NCBI RefSeq assembly: GCF_026163565.1
Contig: NZ_JAPDKN010000007.1
Coordinates: 62,001-126,000, forward strand
Direction: 5' to 3'
DNA: 64,000 bases
From: Chryseobacterium sp. YIM B08800
GTDB taxonomy: Bacteria > Bacteroidota > Bacteroidia > Flavobacteriales > Weeksellaceae
The notes beneath the pieces are model-generated. The model had not been told where the DNA came from, searched no databases, and saw nothing but the letters and a program-made list of their open reading frames with translations. The first letter of the stretch is position 1; each line of letters opens with the position of its first letter. Below are positions 17,913-27,331 of this stretch, piece after piece. Made by a program: the position numbers and the translations under genes.

Positions 17913-18509
17913 ATGCTGGTTGATGAAGATTTACTCTTTCATTATGGAGGACAATTAGTGAAATTCACCAAAAATGATATGATATTTAGAGAATCAGAAA
18001 TACCAAAATTTTATTATCAGATAAAATATGGCAATGTAAAAATCAACAATTATCATCAGGAAGGAAAAGAATTTATCCATAGTTTACCTTCAACCGGGCA
18101 CTGTCTTGGAGAAACTTTTATATTTTCCGAAAGACCTTATCCCGTCAATGCAGTAGCGATGAATGATGTAGCCGTTATTAAAGTTGGAATAGCCAGATTC
18201 TTTGATCTGATTCATAGTGATAAAAGCATATTATTTAAACTTTATCAATATACCTCTGAAAGAATGCACTACCGTTATGTGATGTTAAATAATTTATCAT
18301 CCACAAACACTTTCAGTAAAATAATCTGTGTGATGGATTGTTTGAAGCAATATCATAATGTGACAGAACAATACGCTTATCAAATACCTTACACCCGTCT
18401 TGAAATTGCCTCACTTACAGGATTGAGAATAGAAACTGTGATAAGAGTATTAAAAAAGATGGAACGTGAAAATATTGTAAAAAATATTGGTGGAAAAATA
18501 TTTTATTAG
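17913..18509 (+). CDS. Crp/Fnr-family regulator, paralog 3
   Basis: 198 residues with beta-roll, dimer helix and winged helix (YTRLEIASLTGLRIETVIRVL). The recognition helix reads R-I-E-T-V-I-R. Its Glu and final Arg align with the Fnr/Crp residues that read the TGA half-site, which matches the TGA-N6-TCA palindromes in this region. RPYPVNA replaces the cAMP-binding Arg motif and no Fe-S Cys are seen. Two palindromes lie upstream, so it is probably regulated by itself or a paralog. Confidence 0.85.
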   Translation: MLVDEDLLFHYGGQLVKFTKNDMIFRESEIPKFYYQIKYGNVKINNYHQEGKEFIHSLPSTGHCLGETFIFSERPYPVNAVAMNDVAVIKVGIARFFDLIHSDKSILFKLYQYTSERMHYRYVMLNNLSSTNTFSKIICVMDCLKQYHNVTEQYAYQIPYTRLEIASLTGLRIETVIRVLKKMERENIVKNIGGKIFY

Positions 18510-18700
18510 TCCTTTCAGTCATACCTATTTTTCCTATTGCTGGTTTGCCTGTTATTTTATCATTCGATGCTAGCTGATGATTGGAATAAATTTAATCAGA
18601 CCAATAGTTTAAAAAGCATATTCTTCTATACCAGGAAGGCAATTAATATTTAAGGATTTATAATTTTTTCATAGGTATTACTACAATAAATTATTGCTAT

Positions 18701-18744
18701 ATGACTTAAGTCATAGGGTAGATTTTTATGGATTTGTAATTTTG
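18701..18744 (+). promoter_or_regulatory. Crp/Fnr-type operator and -7 box upstream of katE
   Basis: ATGACTTAAGTCAT (18701-18714) is a perfect 14-base palindrome. Its centre is 29.5 bases before TAATTTTG (18737-18744), a perfect -7 box, so it sits at about -41. Transcription would start near 18750 and read through a tiny ORF towards the catalase. Confidence 0.65.
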
Positions 18745-18769
18745 AAATACACCATAAAATAAAGATTAT

Positions 18770-18805
18770 ATGAACACCAATTACAAAAATACTGACACAG
18801 ATTAA
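18770..18805 (+). CDS. possible 11-residue leader peptide
   Basis: ATG to TAA encodes MNTNYKNTDTD, about 20 bases after the predicted start of transcription. A small hairpin CACAG-attaac-CTGTG overlaps its stop and is followed 8 bases later by six T (18820-18825). This could be a leader with an attenuator, or chance. No family applies. Confidence 0.25.
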   Translation: MNTNYKNTDTD

Positions 18806-19029
18806 CCTGTGCTGCTTACTTTTTTATCATATGTTATAGAAAGTTAAAGTAATGCACTCTATTTTCTAATAGGTGCGGCGCGGCCCAATTAGTTAATTCT
18901 CTTTTTTTACAAAAGAAACTTTATTCAGAATATAAATCATCCTGAGACAATCTGCTGTATCGCATTACCTGATACAGTACATTAAATACTAAATCAACAT
19001 CACCTACATCAAATCGTAAAACAAGAAAT

Positions 19030-21174
19030 ATGGAAAATGAAAATTTAGGATCAAACCAGAAGCGTGATCAACTTCAAGACCATGCAACGGATAACAGCAA
19101 CGAAAAACTGACCACTAATCAGGGATTAAAGATCAATAACAATCAGGACTCTCTGAAAGCCGGCGAAAGAGGACCTTCTCTTCTTGAAGATTTTATTCTC
19201 AGAGAAAAAATTACTCATTTTGATCACGAACGAATTCCCGAAAGAGTAGTTCATGCAAGAGGTTCCGGTGCTCACGGTGTTTTTAAATTAAATAAAAGTC
19301 TGGCAAAATATACGAAAGCTAAATTTTTAAACAATATAGAGGAAGAGACTCCTGTATTTGTGCGTTTTTCTACCGTTGCCGGAAGTAGAGGAAGTACAGA
19401 TCTGGCTCGGGATGTAAGAGGGTTTGCTGTAAAATTTTATACGGAAGAAGGCGTTTATGACTTGGTAGGTAATAATATGCCTGTATTTTTTATTCAGGAC
19501 GCTATAAAATTTCCAGATCTAGTTCATGCTGTAAAACCTGAGCCTGATAATGAGATTCCACAAGCTGCTTCAGCTCACAACACTTTTTGGGATTTCATTT
19601 CATTAATGCCAGAGAGTACCCATATGATCATGTGGTTGATGAGTGATCGTGCGATTCCGAGAAGCTTCCGTATGATGGAAGGTTTTGGTGTTCATTCATT
19701 TAAATTTATCAATGAACAGCGCGATGTACACTTTGTGAAATTCCATTTTAAACCCAAATTGGGAGTCCATTCGGTGGCTTGGCCCGAAGCACAGAAGATT
19801 TCAGGAAATGACCCTGACTTTCATCGACGTGACCTTTGGGAGGCCATTGAGAACGGAGCTTTCCCTGAGTGGAATTTGGGGGTGCAGGTAGTTCCTGAAA
19901 AAGATGAACACAAATTTGATTTTGATCTCCTTGATCCTACAAAAATTATCCCGGAAGAGCTTGTTCCTGTGGAACTTGTAGGGACTCTAACATTAAACAG
20001 AAATCCGGATAATTTCTTTGCAGAAACAGAACAGGTAGCATTTCATCCCGGTCATATTGTTCCCGGCATAGATTTTACAAATGATCCTCTTTTACAGGGA
20101 AGACTTTTCTCATACACCGATACTCAGCTTACCAGATTAGGCTCTCCGAATTTTCATGAAATTCCGATCAACAGGTCCATTACAACCATTCACAATAATC
20201 AGCGTGACGGACACATGCGTCAGCAGATCGTTAAAGGAAAAGTAAGTTACGAACCCAATTCAATGGGTGGGGGGTGTCCGTTTCAGGCTATGATGAAAGA
20301 AGGAGGTTTTGTCTCCCAGGAGGAGCGGGTAGAAGGACATAAAGTAAGGGCAAGAAGCTCCAGCTTTGTAGACCATTATTCTCAGGCAAAATTATTTTAC
20401 AACAGTCAGTCTGCTTTTGAAAAAACGCATCTGCAAAACGCATTGGTTTTTGAGCTTTCAAAAGTAACGCTTCCTGTCATCAGAGAACGAATGGTTGGTC
20501 AGCTAGCTTTTGTAAACAAAGATTTGGCACAGGAGGTGGCATCCAGATTAGGTGTTGAGGTTAAAATTCTCGATCAGCCCAATCAAAGTATTCCTGCAGA
20601 TGCCGATCCAGCAAGTCTCCAAAGTGCGGAAATTGAACCTTCCTTAAAATTTTCAGAAGCACTGAGTATGGCCAATACCGTTAAAGATACCATTGAGAGT
20701 CGTATAATTGGCTTTATGATGACTGATGGGTTTGATGCTGCTTCTACCGATCATTTAATAGAAAAATTAGAAGGGCAGGGTGCAGTTGTACAATATATTG
20801 CTGATTCCGTAGCACCGGTAAAATCTTCGGACGGCCAAACGTACATTCCGGATTATTCATTATCTACGACTTCAAGTGTTTGTTTTGATGCCCTGTATAT
20901 CTGTGGCGGTGCAAAATCTGCAGAAGGCTTTGTAAAGCCTGGAAATAAAAATATGACGGTTGATTTTATCAATGAAGCATTCCGTCACTGTAAAGCCATT
21001 TACTTTGGATATGATACTGAAGTAATCAAAAACCTTACAGATATAGTATCGATCAAACATGATGATCCTGGAGTAATTTCTGCTAAGGATGCTGATTCTG
21101 ATGATTTATTTATTAAGGCGATAGCTAATCACAGGGTATGGCAGTTTGAAAAAGAAAGAAACGGATTAGTATAA
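19030..21174 (+). CDS. katE: large-subunit heme catalase (KatE/HPII type)
   Basis: The 714 residues match clade 2 large-subunit catalases. The catalytic His lies in ERVVHARGSGAHG, the Asn region in GVYDLVGNNMPVFFIQD, and the proximal heme Tyr in RLFSYTDTQ. The last ~160 residues form the flavodoxin/GATase1-like domain typical of HPII. It splits hydrogen peroxide in the cytoplasm. The DUF4142 lipoprotein gene follows by 55 bases. The upstream Crp/Fnr-type promoter suggests stress or starvation control. Confidence 0.95.
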   Translation: MENENLGSNQKRDQLQDHATDNSNEKLTTNQGLKINNNQDSLKAGERGPSLLEDFILREKITHFDHERIPERVVHARGSGAHGVFKLNKSLAKYTKAKFLNNIEEETPVFVRFSTVAGSRGSTDLARDVRGFAVKFYTEEGVYDLVGNNMPVFFIQDAIKFPDLVHAVKPEPDNEIPQAASAHNTFWDFISLMPESTHMIMWLMSDRAIPRSFRMMEGFGVHSFKFINEQRDVHFVKFHFKPKLGVHSVAWPEAQKISGNDPDFHRRDLWEAIENGAFPEWNLGVQVVPEKDEHKFDFDLLDPTKIIPEELVPVELVGTLTLNRNPDNFFAETEQVAFHPGHIVPGIDFTNDPLLQGRLFSYTDTQLTRLGSPNFHEIPINRSITTIHNNQRDGHMRQQIVKGKVSYEPNSMGGGCPFQAMMKEGGFVSQEERVEGHKVRARSSSFVDHYSQAKLFYNSQSAFEKTHLQNALVFELSKVTLPVIRERMVGQLAFVNKDLAQEVASRLGVEVKILDQPNQSIPADADPASLQSAEIEPSLKFSEALSMANTVKDTIESRIIGFMMTDGFDAASTDHLIEKLEGQGAVVQYIADSVAPVKSSDGQTYIPDYSLSTTSSVCFDALYICGGAKSAEGFVKPGNKNMTVDFINEAFRHCKAIYFGYDTEVIKNLTDIVSIKHDDPGVISAKDADSDDLFIKAIANHRVWQFEKERNGLV

Positions 21175-21228
21175 AAAATGAGTAGAAACTACTTGACATT
21201 CATATCAACACCAACAAATTAAAATATT

Positions 21229-21840
21229 ATGAAAAAGACAATTCTAATCATTGTAGCCATTGCTGCAATAACGGCGTGTAACAAAAAAGAAACCACTACT
21301 GTTGATCATTCAGCTGATCACAGCGAAATGTCTGCTCCCGTGGATTCGGGTGCAATGCCTGGAGATTCTCTTTCAACTTCCCAAACGTCTTCTGAAGCAA
21401 CATCATTAAATGATCAGGATCGAAAATTTGCTGATGCAGCAGCAAAAGGAGGAATGATGGAAGTGATGGCGGGAAAACTTGCATCTCAAAATGCGACCAA
21501 CTCAGCGGTTAAAAAACTGGGTGAAATGATGGTAAAAGATCACACTAAAGCCAACGAAGAATTACAACAATGGGCCTCTAAAACTGCTTACACTCTGCCT
21601 ACCGGTTTAGATGCAGACCAACAAAAGACATACGATGATCTGAAGGCAAAAAAGGGAGTTGATTTTGATCGTATGTATACCGATATGATGGTTAAGGATC
21701 ATGAAAAAACAATAGCTGATTTCAAGAAAGAAGCTGCTGACGGTTCCGAATCCTCTATGAAAAATTTTGCCACTAAAACGCTTCCCACTTTAGATCATCA
21801 TTTAATGGAATCTAAAAAAGCAAAAGATGCTGTAAAATAA
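21229..21840 (+). CDS. DUF4142 lipoprotein
   Basis: The signal peptide MKKTILIIVAIAAITAC has the lipobox Cys at residue 17, so this is a 203-residue lipoprotein. A Ser/Thr/Asp-rich linker (to about residue 65) precedes a DUF4142 four-helix ferritin-like domain with MMVKDHTKANEEL and MMVKDHEKTIADF. The two MMVKDH repeats carry the His of this fold. DUF4142 proteins are often stress-linked, with no proven activity. It is probably co-transcribed with the catalase. Confidence 0.85.
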   Translation: MKKTILIIVAIAAITACNKKETTTVDHSADHSEMSAPVDSGAMPGDSLSTSQTSSEATSLNDQDRKFADAAAKGGMMEVMAGKLASQNATNSAVKKLGEMMVKDHTKANEELQQWASKTAYTLPTGLDADQQKTYDDLKAKKGVDFDRMYTDMMVKDHEKTIADFKKEAADGSESSMKNFATKTLPTLDHHLMESKKAKDAVK

Positions 21841-21843
21841 TGT

Positions 21844-21893
21844 CGAATAAATATCCGGTAATCTGCCTTGAAAGGGTTATCGGATATTATTCG
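21844..21893. repeat. long hairpin after the DUF4142 gene
   Basis: CGAATAAATATCCGGTAA pairs with TTATCGGATATTATTCG in a stem of about 17 bp with one bulge and one G-U. The loop is 15 bases. It starts 3 bases past the stop. No T run follows, so it may protect the mRNA 3' end rather than terminate. Confidence 0.6.
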
Positions 21894-21944
21894 AAGGACG
21901 TTATATTATTTCTGAAAATCTGATGCTGACGGTTCGATGGTTTA

Positions 21945-21966
21945 ATTTATTTATTTATTTATTTAT
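21945..21966. repeat. ATTT tandem tetranucleotide repeat
   Basis: ATTT is repeated five times followed by ATA, upstream of the CCC-motif gene. Such tracts can change length by slippage and alter promoter spacing, but no -7 box was placed relative to it. Confidence 0.6.
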
Positions 21967-22063
21967 AGCCCAGAAAATTAATGTTTATAAAGACAGTGTT
22001 TAATCATTAATGCCGGCTGCATTTTATTACTGGAATAATCTACTGGCTTCAAAACCTATCATC

Positions 22064-22330
22064 ATGAGAAATTCCAAATTACCCAATGCTACAGCAGTGC
22101 TAGTGCTCGGAATTTCTTCTGTAGCCTTATGCTGTTGTTACGGAATCCCGGGAATACTTACCGGAGGCATCGCTTTTTTTCTTTACAGAAAAGATAAAAA
22201 AGTATACGATAAAAATAAAGGAGGTTACTCCAATTTCGACAATTTAAAAACAGGAAGAATGCTAAGCATTCTTGGGATGAGTCTAAGTTCCCTTTGCCTC
22301 ATTTATTTATTGTTGGTACACTATCTTTAG
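22064..22330 (+). CDS. CCC-motif membrane protein
   Basis: An 88-residue protein with two membrane helices. The first contains GISSVALCCCYGIPGI, the three-Cys motif that names this Bacteroidota family. The second helix is at the C-terminus (LSSLCLIYLLLVHYL). Function unknown. The start at MRNSKLPNATA is preferred over 22010. Five ATTT tandem units lie about 100 bases upstream. Confidence 0.75.
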   Translation: MRNSKLPNATAVLVLGISSVALCCCYGIPGILTGGIAFFLYRKDKKVYDKNKGGYSNFDNLKTGRMLSILGMSLSSLCLIYLLLVHYL

Positions 22331-22502
22331 TTGTTCAGGGAGGGGGATATCCTCTACCATTGCTGAGGTATAAAAAACTTTACCCAGATCTTGCGTCAGT
22401 CATTTTAATCAGCTTACAATTTGAAATGGCCAACGTATCAGCTTTTTAGGGTCTAATGACCACATGATAACGAATAAACACCAAACCATAAAATATAACA
22501 AT

Positions 22503-23669
22503 ATGAAAGCAGCAGTTTTTCATTCGCCGGGTAACATTACCTGCGATACCGTCGATGATCCAAAGATTGAAGATCAAAATGATATTATTCTTCGTGTAAC
22601 CTCTACCGCAATCTGTGGCAGTGATCTTCACATGTATTCGGGAGGAATTCCTCAGCCACGTCCTATGGTAATGGGACATGAGTTTATGGGAATTGTGGAG
22701 GAAGTAGGAAAAAACATCAATCACCTACAAGCGGGTGACAGAGTTGTTGTGCCATTTCCGATTGCATGCGGAGGGTGTTATTTCTGCCAGCATGATTTAC
22801 CATCAGGCTGTGAAAACTCCAATATAGAAAATTATGGTCCCGAAGGAGGTTTGGTTACTGAAAAAGGAGGTGGAATGTTTGGTTATACCGATCTGTATGG
22901 TGGGTATAATGGCGGGCAGGCACAATATGTAAGAGTTCCTTATGCTAATTTCGGGCCTAGAAAGGTTTCTGATTCATTGACCGATGAACAGGTGCTTTTT
23001 CTTACCGATATTTTTCCTACAGGGTATACCGGCGTAATGTGGGCGGACCTTAAAGGTGGAGAAACGGTAGCCATTTTCGGTGCAGGCCCTGTGGGATCAA
23101 TGGCCGTAAAAAGTGCTATTCTTCATCATGCAAAAAAAGTAATTGTTATTGATACCCTTCAATATAGACTGGATCAGATAAAAAATCTTACAGGATGCGA
23201 AACCATTCTTTGGGAAGACGCTAAACAGACTGTTGACGAAATCAGAAGCATGACCAATGGCAGAGGTGCCGATTTATGTATAGATGCTGTAGGCTTTGAA
23301 CCAGACAGAAATCTGATGGATAGAGCAAAGGCAGTTGTCAATTTTGAAAAAGGTTCTATCAAAGTGCTGGAGGCGTGTATGAGTGGAGTAAGACGTGGAG
23401 GTTTTGTTTCCATATTAGGAGTCTATCCCATGAATTATGACAATTTTAGGGTAGGTCAGCTTTTTGATAAAGGCATTACGCTTAAAGCGGGGCAATCTCC
23501 GGTTCATGCGATCATTGATAAATTAATGAAATATGTGGAAACCGGGCAGGTAAAACTCGATGATATCATAACGCACCGCCTTTCCCTTGATGAGGTGGCA
23601 AAAGGATATGAAATATTTGATAAAAAGCAGGACGGATGTGTAAAAGTCGTGCTTGATCCTTGGAGATAA
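22503..23669 (+). CDS. zinc-dependent alcohol dehydrogenase (formaldehyde dehydrogenase-like MDR)
   Basis: A medium-chain dehydrogenase of 388 residues starting MKAAVFHSPGNIT. The catalytic zinc ligands are in AICGSDLHMY and GHEFMGIVEEVG. The structural zinc Cys are around CGGCYFCQHDLPSGCE, and the NAD-binding loop is FGAGPVGSMAV. The long GPEGGLVTEKGGGMFGYTD insertion resembles glutathione-independent formaldehyde and threonine-like dehydrogenases. The substrate is uncertain. It heads an apparent seven-gene operon. Confidence 0.85.
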   Translation: MKAAVFHSPGNITCDTVDDPKIEDQNDIILRVTSTAICGSDLHMYSGGIPQPRPMVMGHEFMGIVEEVGKNINHLQAGDRVVVPFPIACGGCYFCQHDLPSGCENSNIENYGPEGGLVTEKGGGMFGYTDLYGGYNGGQAQYVRVPYANFGPRKVSDSLTDEQVLFLTDIFPTGYTGVMWADLKGGETVAIFGAGPVGSMAVKSAILHHAKKVIVIDTLQYRLDQIKNLTGCETILWEDAKQTVDEIRSMTNGRGADLCIDAVGFEPDRNLMDRAKAVVNFEKGSIKVLEACMSGVRRGGFVSILGVYPMNYDNFRVGQLFDKGITLKAGQSPVHAIIDKLMKYVETGQVKLDDIITHRLSLDEVAKGYEIFDKKQDGCVKVVLDPWR

Positions 23670-23725
23670 GTAAATCTCTATAGTATTAGGAGAGACGTAT
23701 TCTTAATTAATTAAAATGTATTCTC

Positions 23726-24226
23726 ATGGAATTTAAACAGTCTTTGTTGGATTATATCGGCGGGGCACTGAAATCTGCCCATGAAACAGTTTCTGTGGCA
23801 GAAAGTGTTACTGCTGGCTGCCTGCAGTTTTCATTTTCGCAGATCAAAGATGCCTCTGGATTTTTTAAAGGCGGGGTAACCGCCTATACTCTTGAGGAAA
23901 AAGTAAAACTTTTGAAAGTTGATGAGCAGGAAGCGATAAAGTGTGATTGTGTTTCTAAGGAAGTTGCCGATGAAATGGCGTTGAATGTTAGTTCATTATT
24001 CAATACGGACTGGGGGATATCTGTCACCGGATATGCAACTCCTGTGAAAGAATCTGATCAAAAAATTTTCGCGCATTTTTCATTCGCCTACAAAAATGAA
24101 ATCATTTTATCCAAAAAACTGGAACTGCACCATAAAACAAATGCTTCAACAGCCCAGCTGTATTACGCGGAATTTATTCTCGGATGCTTTAAATGTGAAC
24201 TCAATCAAATGATTATTTTAAAATAA
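23726..24226 (+). CDS. CinA C-terminal-domain protein, copy 1
   Basis: A 166-residue stand-alone CinA C-terminal domain, the fold of nicotinamide-nucleotide amidohydrolase (PncC). SVAESVTAGCLQFSFS matches the active-site stretch (usually AESxTGG) and GVTAYTLEEKVKLL the second motif. The second Gly of TGG is changed to TAG, so activity is uncertain. The gene sits 5 bases before an SDR in the operon. A paralog occurs at 30903-31442. Confidence 0.75.
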   Translation: MEFKQSLLDYIGGALKSAHETVSVAESVTAGCLQFSFSQIKDASGFFKGGVTAYTLEEKVKLLKVDEQEAIKCDCVSKEVADEMALNVSSLFNTDWGISVTGYATPVKESDQKIFAHFSFAYKNEIILSKKLELHHKTNASTAQLYYAEFILGCFKCELNQMIILK

Positions 24227-24231
24227 ACAAT

Positions 24232-25026
24232 ATGGAAATCAAAAATCAATATGTACTGATCACCGGCGCAACCAGTGGAATCGGATATGAACTGGCGAAA
24301 TTATTCGCAAAAAATGGCTACTATCTGGTTATTGTATCGCGCAGTCATGATCAACTGCTTGAAAAAGCCAATGAATTTAAAAAATATGGTGTTAAGGTGG
24401 TAACCCAGGCAAAAAATCTCTTTAAAGAAGATGATGTTTTTTCTATGTATGCCGAACTTAGACTCAACGATATTAGCCCGGAAATATTGGTGAATGATGC
24501 AGGACAGGGCTTCTATGGAAAATTTGAAGATACAGATATACATAGGGAATTGGATATTGTCAGGCTCAATATAAATGCAGTTCTGATTTTAACCAAACTT
24601 TTCCTAAAGGATCGTATCAGCAAAGGATCAGGAAAAATACTGAATCTGGCTTCAATCGCTAGTAAAGCACCCGGTCCATGGCAATCAGTTTATCATGGAA
24701 GTAAAGCTTTTATCTTATCATGGTCTGAGGCGATTCGTGAAGAGTTAAAAGATACCGGAATTACGGTTACGGCACTTCTTCCAGGACCGACCGATACAGA
24801 TTTCTTCAACAAAGCCCAGATGAACAGAAGTAAAATTATGGAAGATAAAGAGAGTTTCAGCACTCCGGAAGAAGTGGCTAAGGATGGCTATGATGCTCTG
24901 ATGAATGGAGAGGATAAAATAATCTCGGGGTTGAAAAATAAATTAACGGTAGCCATGTCTAATCTGGCAAGCGATAGTATGGCAGCATATCGTATGGGAA
25001 AAATGCAGGAACCACAGGATGTATAA
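24232..25026 (+). CDS. SDR-family NAD(P)-dependent oxidoreductase
   Basis: 264 residues with TGATSGIGYELAKLF for cofactor binding, NDAG for NNAG, and the catalytic YxxxK as YHGSK. The C-terminal stretch resembles the DltE/YqjQ-like SDR group. The substrate is unknown. It is spaced 5 bases after the CinA-like gene and 11 bases before another SDR, so it is co-transcribed with them. Confidence 0.85.
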   Translation: MEIKNQYVLITGATSGIGYELAKLFAKNGYYLVIVSRSHDQLLEKANEFKKYGVKVVTQAKNLFKEDDVFSMYAELRLNDISPEILVNDAGQGFYGKFEDTDIHRELDIVRLNINAVLILTKLFLKDRISKGSGKILNLASIASKAPGPWQSVYHGSKAFILSWSEAIREELKDTGITVTALLPGPTDTDFFNKAQMNRSKIMEDKESFSTPEEVAKDGYDALMNGEDKIISGLKNKLTVAMSNLASDSMAAYRMGKMQEPQDV

Positions 25027-25037
25027 ATTTTAATAGT

Positions 25038-25790
25038 ATGGAGAGGCTGCAATTGGAGAATAAATCAGTGCTCATTACAGGAGCAGACAGCGGAATAGGT
25101 AAAGCAATTGCCTTATTATTTGCCAAAGAAGGTGCGGATATTTCGTTTATCTATTATAAAGACGACAAAGATGCAGAGAAAACAAAATTGGAAATTGAAG
25201 CTCTAGGAAGGCGTGCTATATGTTTTGGCGGAGATATCAATGATATAGATTTTTGTAAAGTAACCGTCTCAAAAACAGTTGCTGAGTTTGGGAAAATTGA
25301 TAGTTTGGTAAATAATGCAGGAACACAAATTCCTGCAGATAATATTATTGACCTTACAGAAGAAAACATCAGAAAGACATTTAATTCCAATATCATTGGA
25401 ATGATTTTACTTACCAAGGAAGTTTTTCCCCATTTAAAAAAAGGGAGTTCCATTGTTAATACGACCTCCGCAGTGGCTTATATGGGGCATGAAGAATTAT
25501 TAGATTATTCAGCTACAAAAGGGGCAATTGTTTCTTTTACGAGATCGCTGGCATTACAGGCGAAACCTAAAGGAATTCGGGTCAATGCAGTAGCACCTGG
25601 ACCGGTAGCGACACCCCTTACTAAGAAAACTTTTAGTGAAGAAGAAGACGATCAAAGCAAGCCTCCACTGGAAAGAAATGCTAATACGGATGAGATTGCT
25701 TCAAGTTATCTGTTTTTAGCTACCGATGCTTCAGCACAGATGACGGGGCAGGTTCTCCATCCGAACGGTGGACTCATTGTCAACGGTTAA
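25038..25790 (+). CDS. SDR-family oxidoreductase (glucose 1-dehydrogenase-like)
   Basis: 250 residues with ITGADSGIGKAIA, NNAG and YSATK. It resembles the SDR at 13801 in its core but lacks the Pro-rich extension. It ends 10 bases before the preferred amylase start. The substrate is not determinable. Confidence 0.85.
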   Translation: MERLQLENKSVLITGADSGIGKAIALLFAKEGADISFIYYKDDKDAEKTKLEIEALGRRAICFGGDINDIDFCKVTVSKTVAEFGKIDSLVNNAGTQIPADNIIDLTEENIRKTFNSNIIGMILLTKEVFPHLKKGSSIVNTTSAVAYMGHEELLDYSATKGAIVSFTRSLALQAKPKGIRVNAVAPGPVATPLTKKTFSEEEDDQSKPPLERNANTDEIASSYLFLATDASAQMTGQVLHPNGGLIVNG

Positions 25791-25800
25791 ATTATGGGTT

Positions 25801-27270
25801 ATGAACGGAGTAATGATTCAGTTTTTTCATTGGTACCATTCCGGGAATTTATGGAATGAGTTTTCAGAAAAGGCGGGTTATTTAAAACAGCTTGGTTTTA
25901 CTGCGGTATGGTTTCCTCCTGCAACAAAGTGCTTTCTCGGTAAGGAAGGCCGGGGTTATGACGTATATGATCTATATGATTTAGGGGAATTTGACCAGAA
26001 AGGTAGTATTGCAACCAGATACGGAACTAAGGAAGAATATCTTAAAGCAATTGAAGCAGCACATGAGGAAGGTATGAGTGTATATGCCGATATTGTTCTT
26101 AATCACAGAATGGGTGGAGACGAACCAGAAAATATCTTTGTCCAACAGGTTGAGGAGGATAATCGTATTAAGACTATAGAACAACCTTTTGAAGCATCAG
26201 CAATGACAAAATTTACTTTTTCTGCCCGGAATGGGATGTATTCAGATTTTAACTGGGATCATCGTTGTTTTAGTGGAATAGACTGCATTAAGAGAAATGG
26301 AGAAGAGGTACTGGGTATCTTTAAGATTATAAATGAATACGGCACGGAATGGAACCCTTCAGTGAGTCATCAGCTCGGAAATTATGATTATCTCATGGGC
26401 GCCGATGTAGAATACAGAAACCCAGATGTTGTTCAGGAGATGAAAAACTGGATCAAATGGTATCTTGAAAGTACCAAAGTCGACGGGGTAAGGTTGGATG
26501 CCTTAAAGCATATTTCTTCAGAATTTTTAAAAGAGTGGATTACTTATATTAAAACAGAAATTAATTCTGGCTATTATATTTTGGGGGAGTTTTGGAAAGA
26601 AGAGGCCGGAAAAATAAATTATTTCTCTGATGAAATGAGTAATTTAATTTCATGTTTCGATGTGCCCCTACACTATAATTTTTTCAAAGCATCTGAAGAA
26701 GGAGATCAGTACGACCTGCGTCAGATTCTTGATAATTCTTTGTTACAACAGATGCCTGTTTTTACCGTTTCTTTTGTTGAAAATCATGATACACAAAAAC
26801 TTCAGGCGTTGGAGTCCACTGTTAAAGAATGGTTTAAACCAATAGCTTATTCCATCATTTTGTTATCTGAAAAAGCCTATCCATGTGTCTTTTATCCTGA
26901 CCTTTTCGGAGCCAAGTATTCGGATATGAAAGACGGTAAAGAAATACATGTTGAAATCCGTAAAGTTGAGACCCTACCAAAATTAATGGAGGCAAGACAA
27001 CAATTTGGATACGGTTCACAAGTCAATTTTTTTGATGATCCCAATTGTATTGCATTCATGCGTATGGGTGATAAAAAGAATAAAGGCTGTCTGGTCATTA
27101 TTTCAAATAATGGAAAAGCCTGCAAAGAAATAATGTGGGGTGAAGAATATTCAAATGCTGTATTCTATGATTTTTTGCAACAAAGACAAGAAGAAATTGT
27201 GGTGGATAACAATGGTAAAGGAATCTTTAAAGTAAATGCAAGGTCAGTAAGCGTTTGGGTTAAAAAATAA
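25801..27270 (+). CDS. amyA: cytoplasmic alpha-amylase (GH13)
   Basis: 489 residues, without a signal peptide, close in length to E. coli AmyA. GH13 catalytic residues are visible: Asp nucleophile in VDGVRLDALKH, Glu acid/base in ILGEFWKEE, Asp in FVENHDTQ. DIVLNHR is the first conserved region. It hydrolyses internal alpha-1,4 bonds of glycogen-like glucans or maltodextrins in the cytoplasm. The ATG at 25801 (MNGVMIQFFHWY) is preferred because the longer GTG frame overlaps the SDR and adds unrelated residues. Confidence 0.9.
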   Translation: MNGVMIQFFHWYHSGNLWNEFSEKAGYLKQLGFTAVWFPPATKCFLGKEGRGYDVYDLYDLGEFDQKGSIATRYGTKEEYLKAIEAAHEEGMSVYADIVLNHRMGGDEPENIFVQQVEEDNRIKTIEQPFEASAMTKFTFSARNGMYSDFNWDHRCFSGIDCIKRNGEEVLGIFKIINEYGTEWNPSVSHQLGNYDYLMGADVEYRNPDVVQEMKNWIKWYLESTKVDGVRLDALKHISSEFLKEWITYIKTEINSGYYILGEFWKEEAGKINYFSDEMSNLISCFDVPLHYNFFKASEEGDQYDLRQILDNSLLQQMPVFTVSFVENHDTQKLQALESTVKEWFKPIAYSIILLSEKAYPCVFYPDLFGAKYSDMKDGKEIHVEIRKVETLPKLMEARQQFGYGSQVNFFDDPNCIAFMRMGDKKNKGCLVIISNNGKACKEIMWGEEYSNAVFYDFLQQRQEEIVVDNNGKGIFKVNARSVSVWVKK

Positions 27271-27331
27271 ATCTTCACTGATGCAAAACCCTATTTTAAA
27301 AATAAATTCAATCAAATAAAATCAGGTATCA

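Larger units (their letters stand above)
18510..19029. other. regulatory gap before katE
   Basis: The 520 bases between paralog 3 and the catalase hold the Crp/Fnr-type promoter, the tiny ORF and hairpin described separately, and an odd GC block GGTGCGGCGCGGCCC at about 18873-18887. No longer gene is visible. A second catalase promoter nearer 19030 was not identified. Confidence 0.45.

Noticed and set aside
25768..25800. GTG start for the amylase overlapping the SDR
   Set aside because: The extra residues do not resemble amylase N-termini, and MNGVMIQFFHWY at 25801 is the normal opening of cytoplasmic GH13 amylases.
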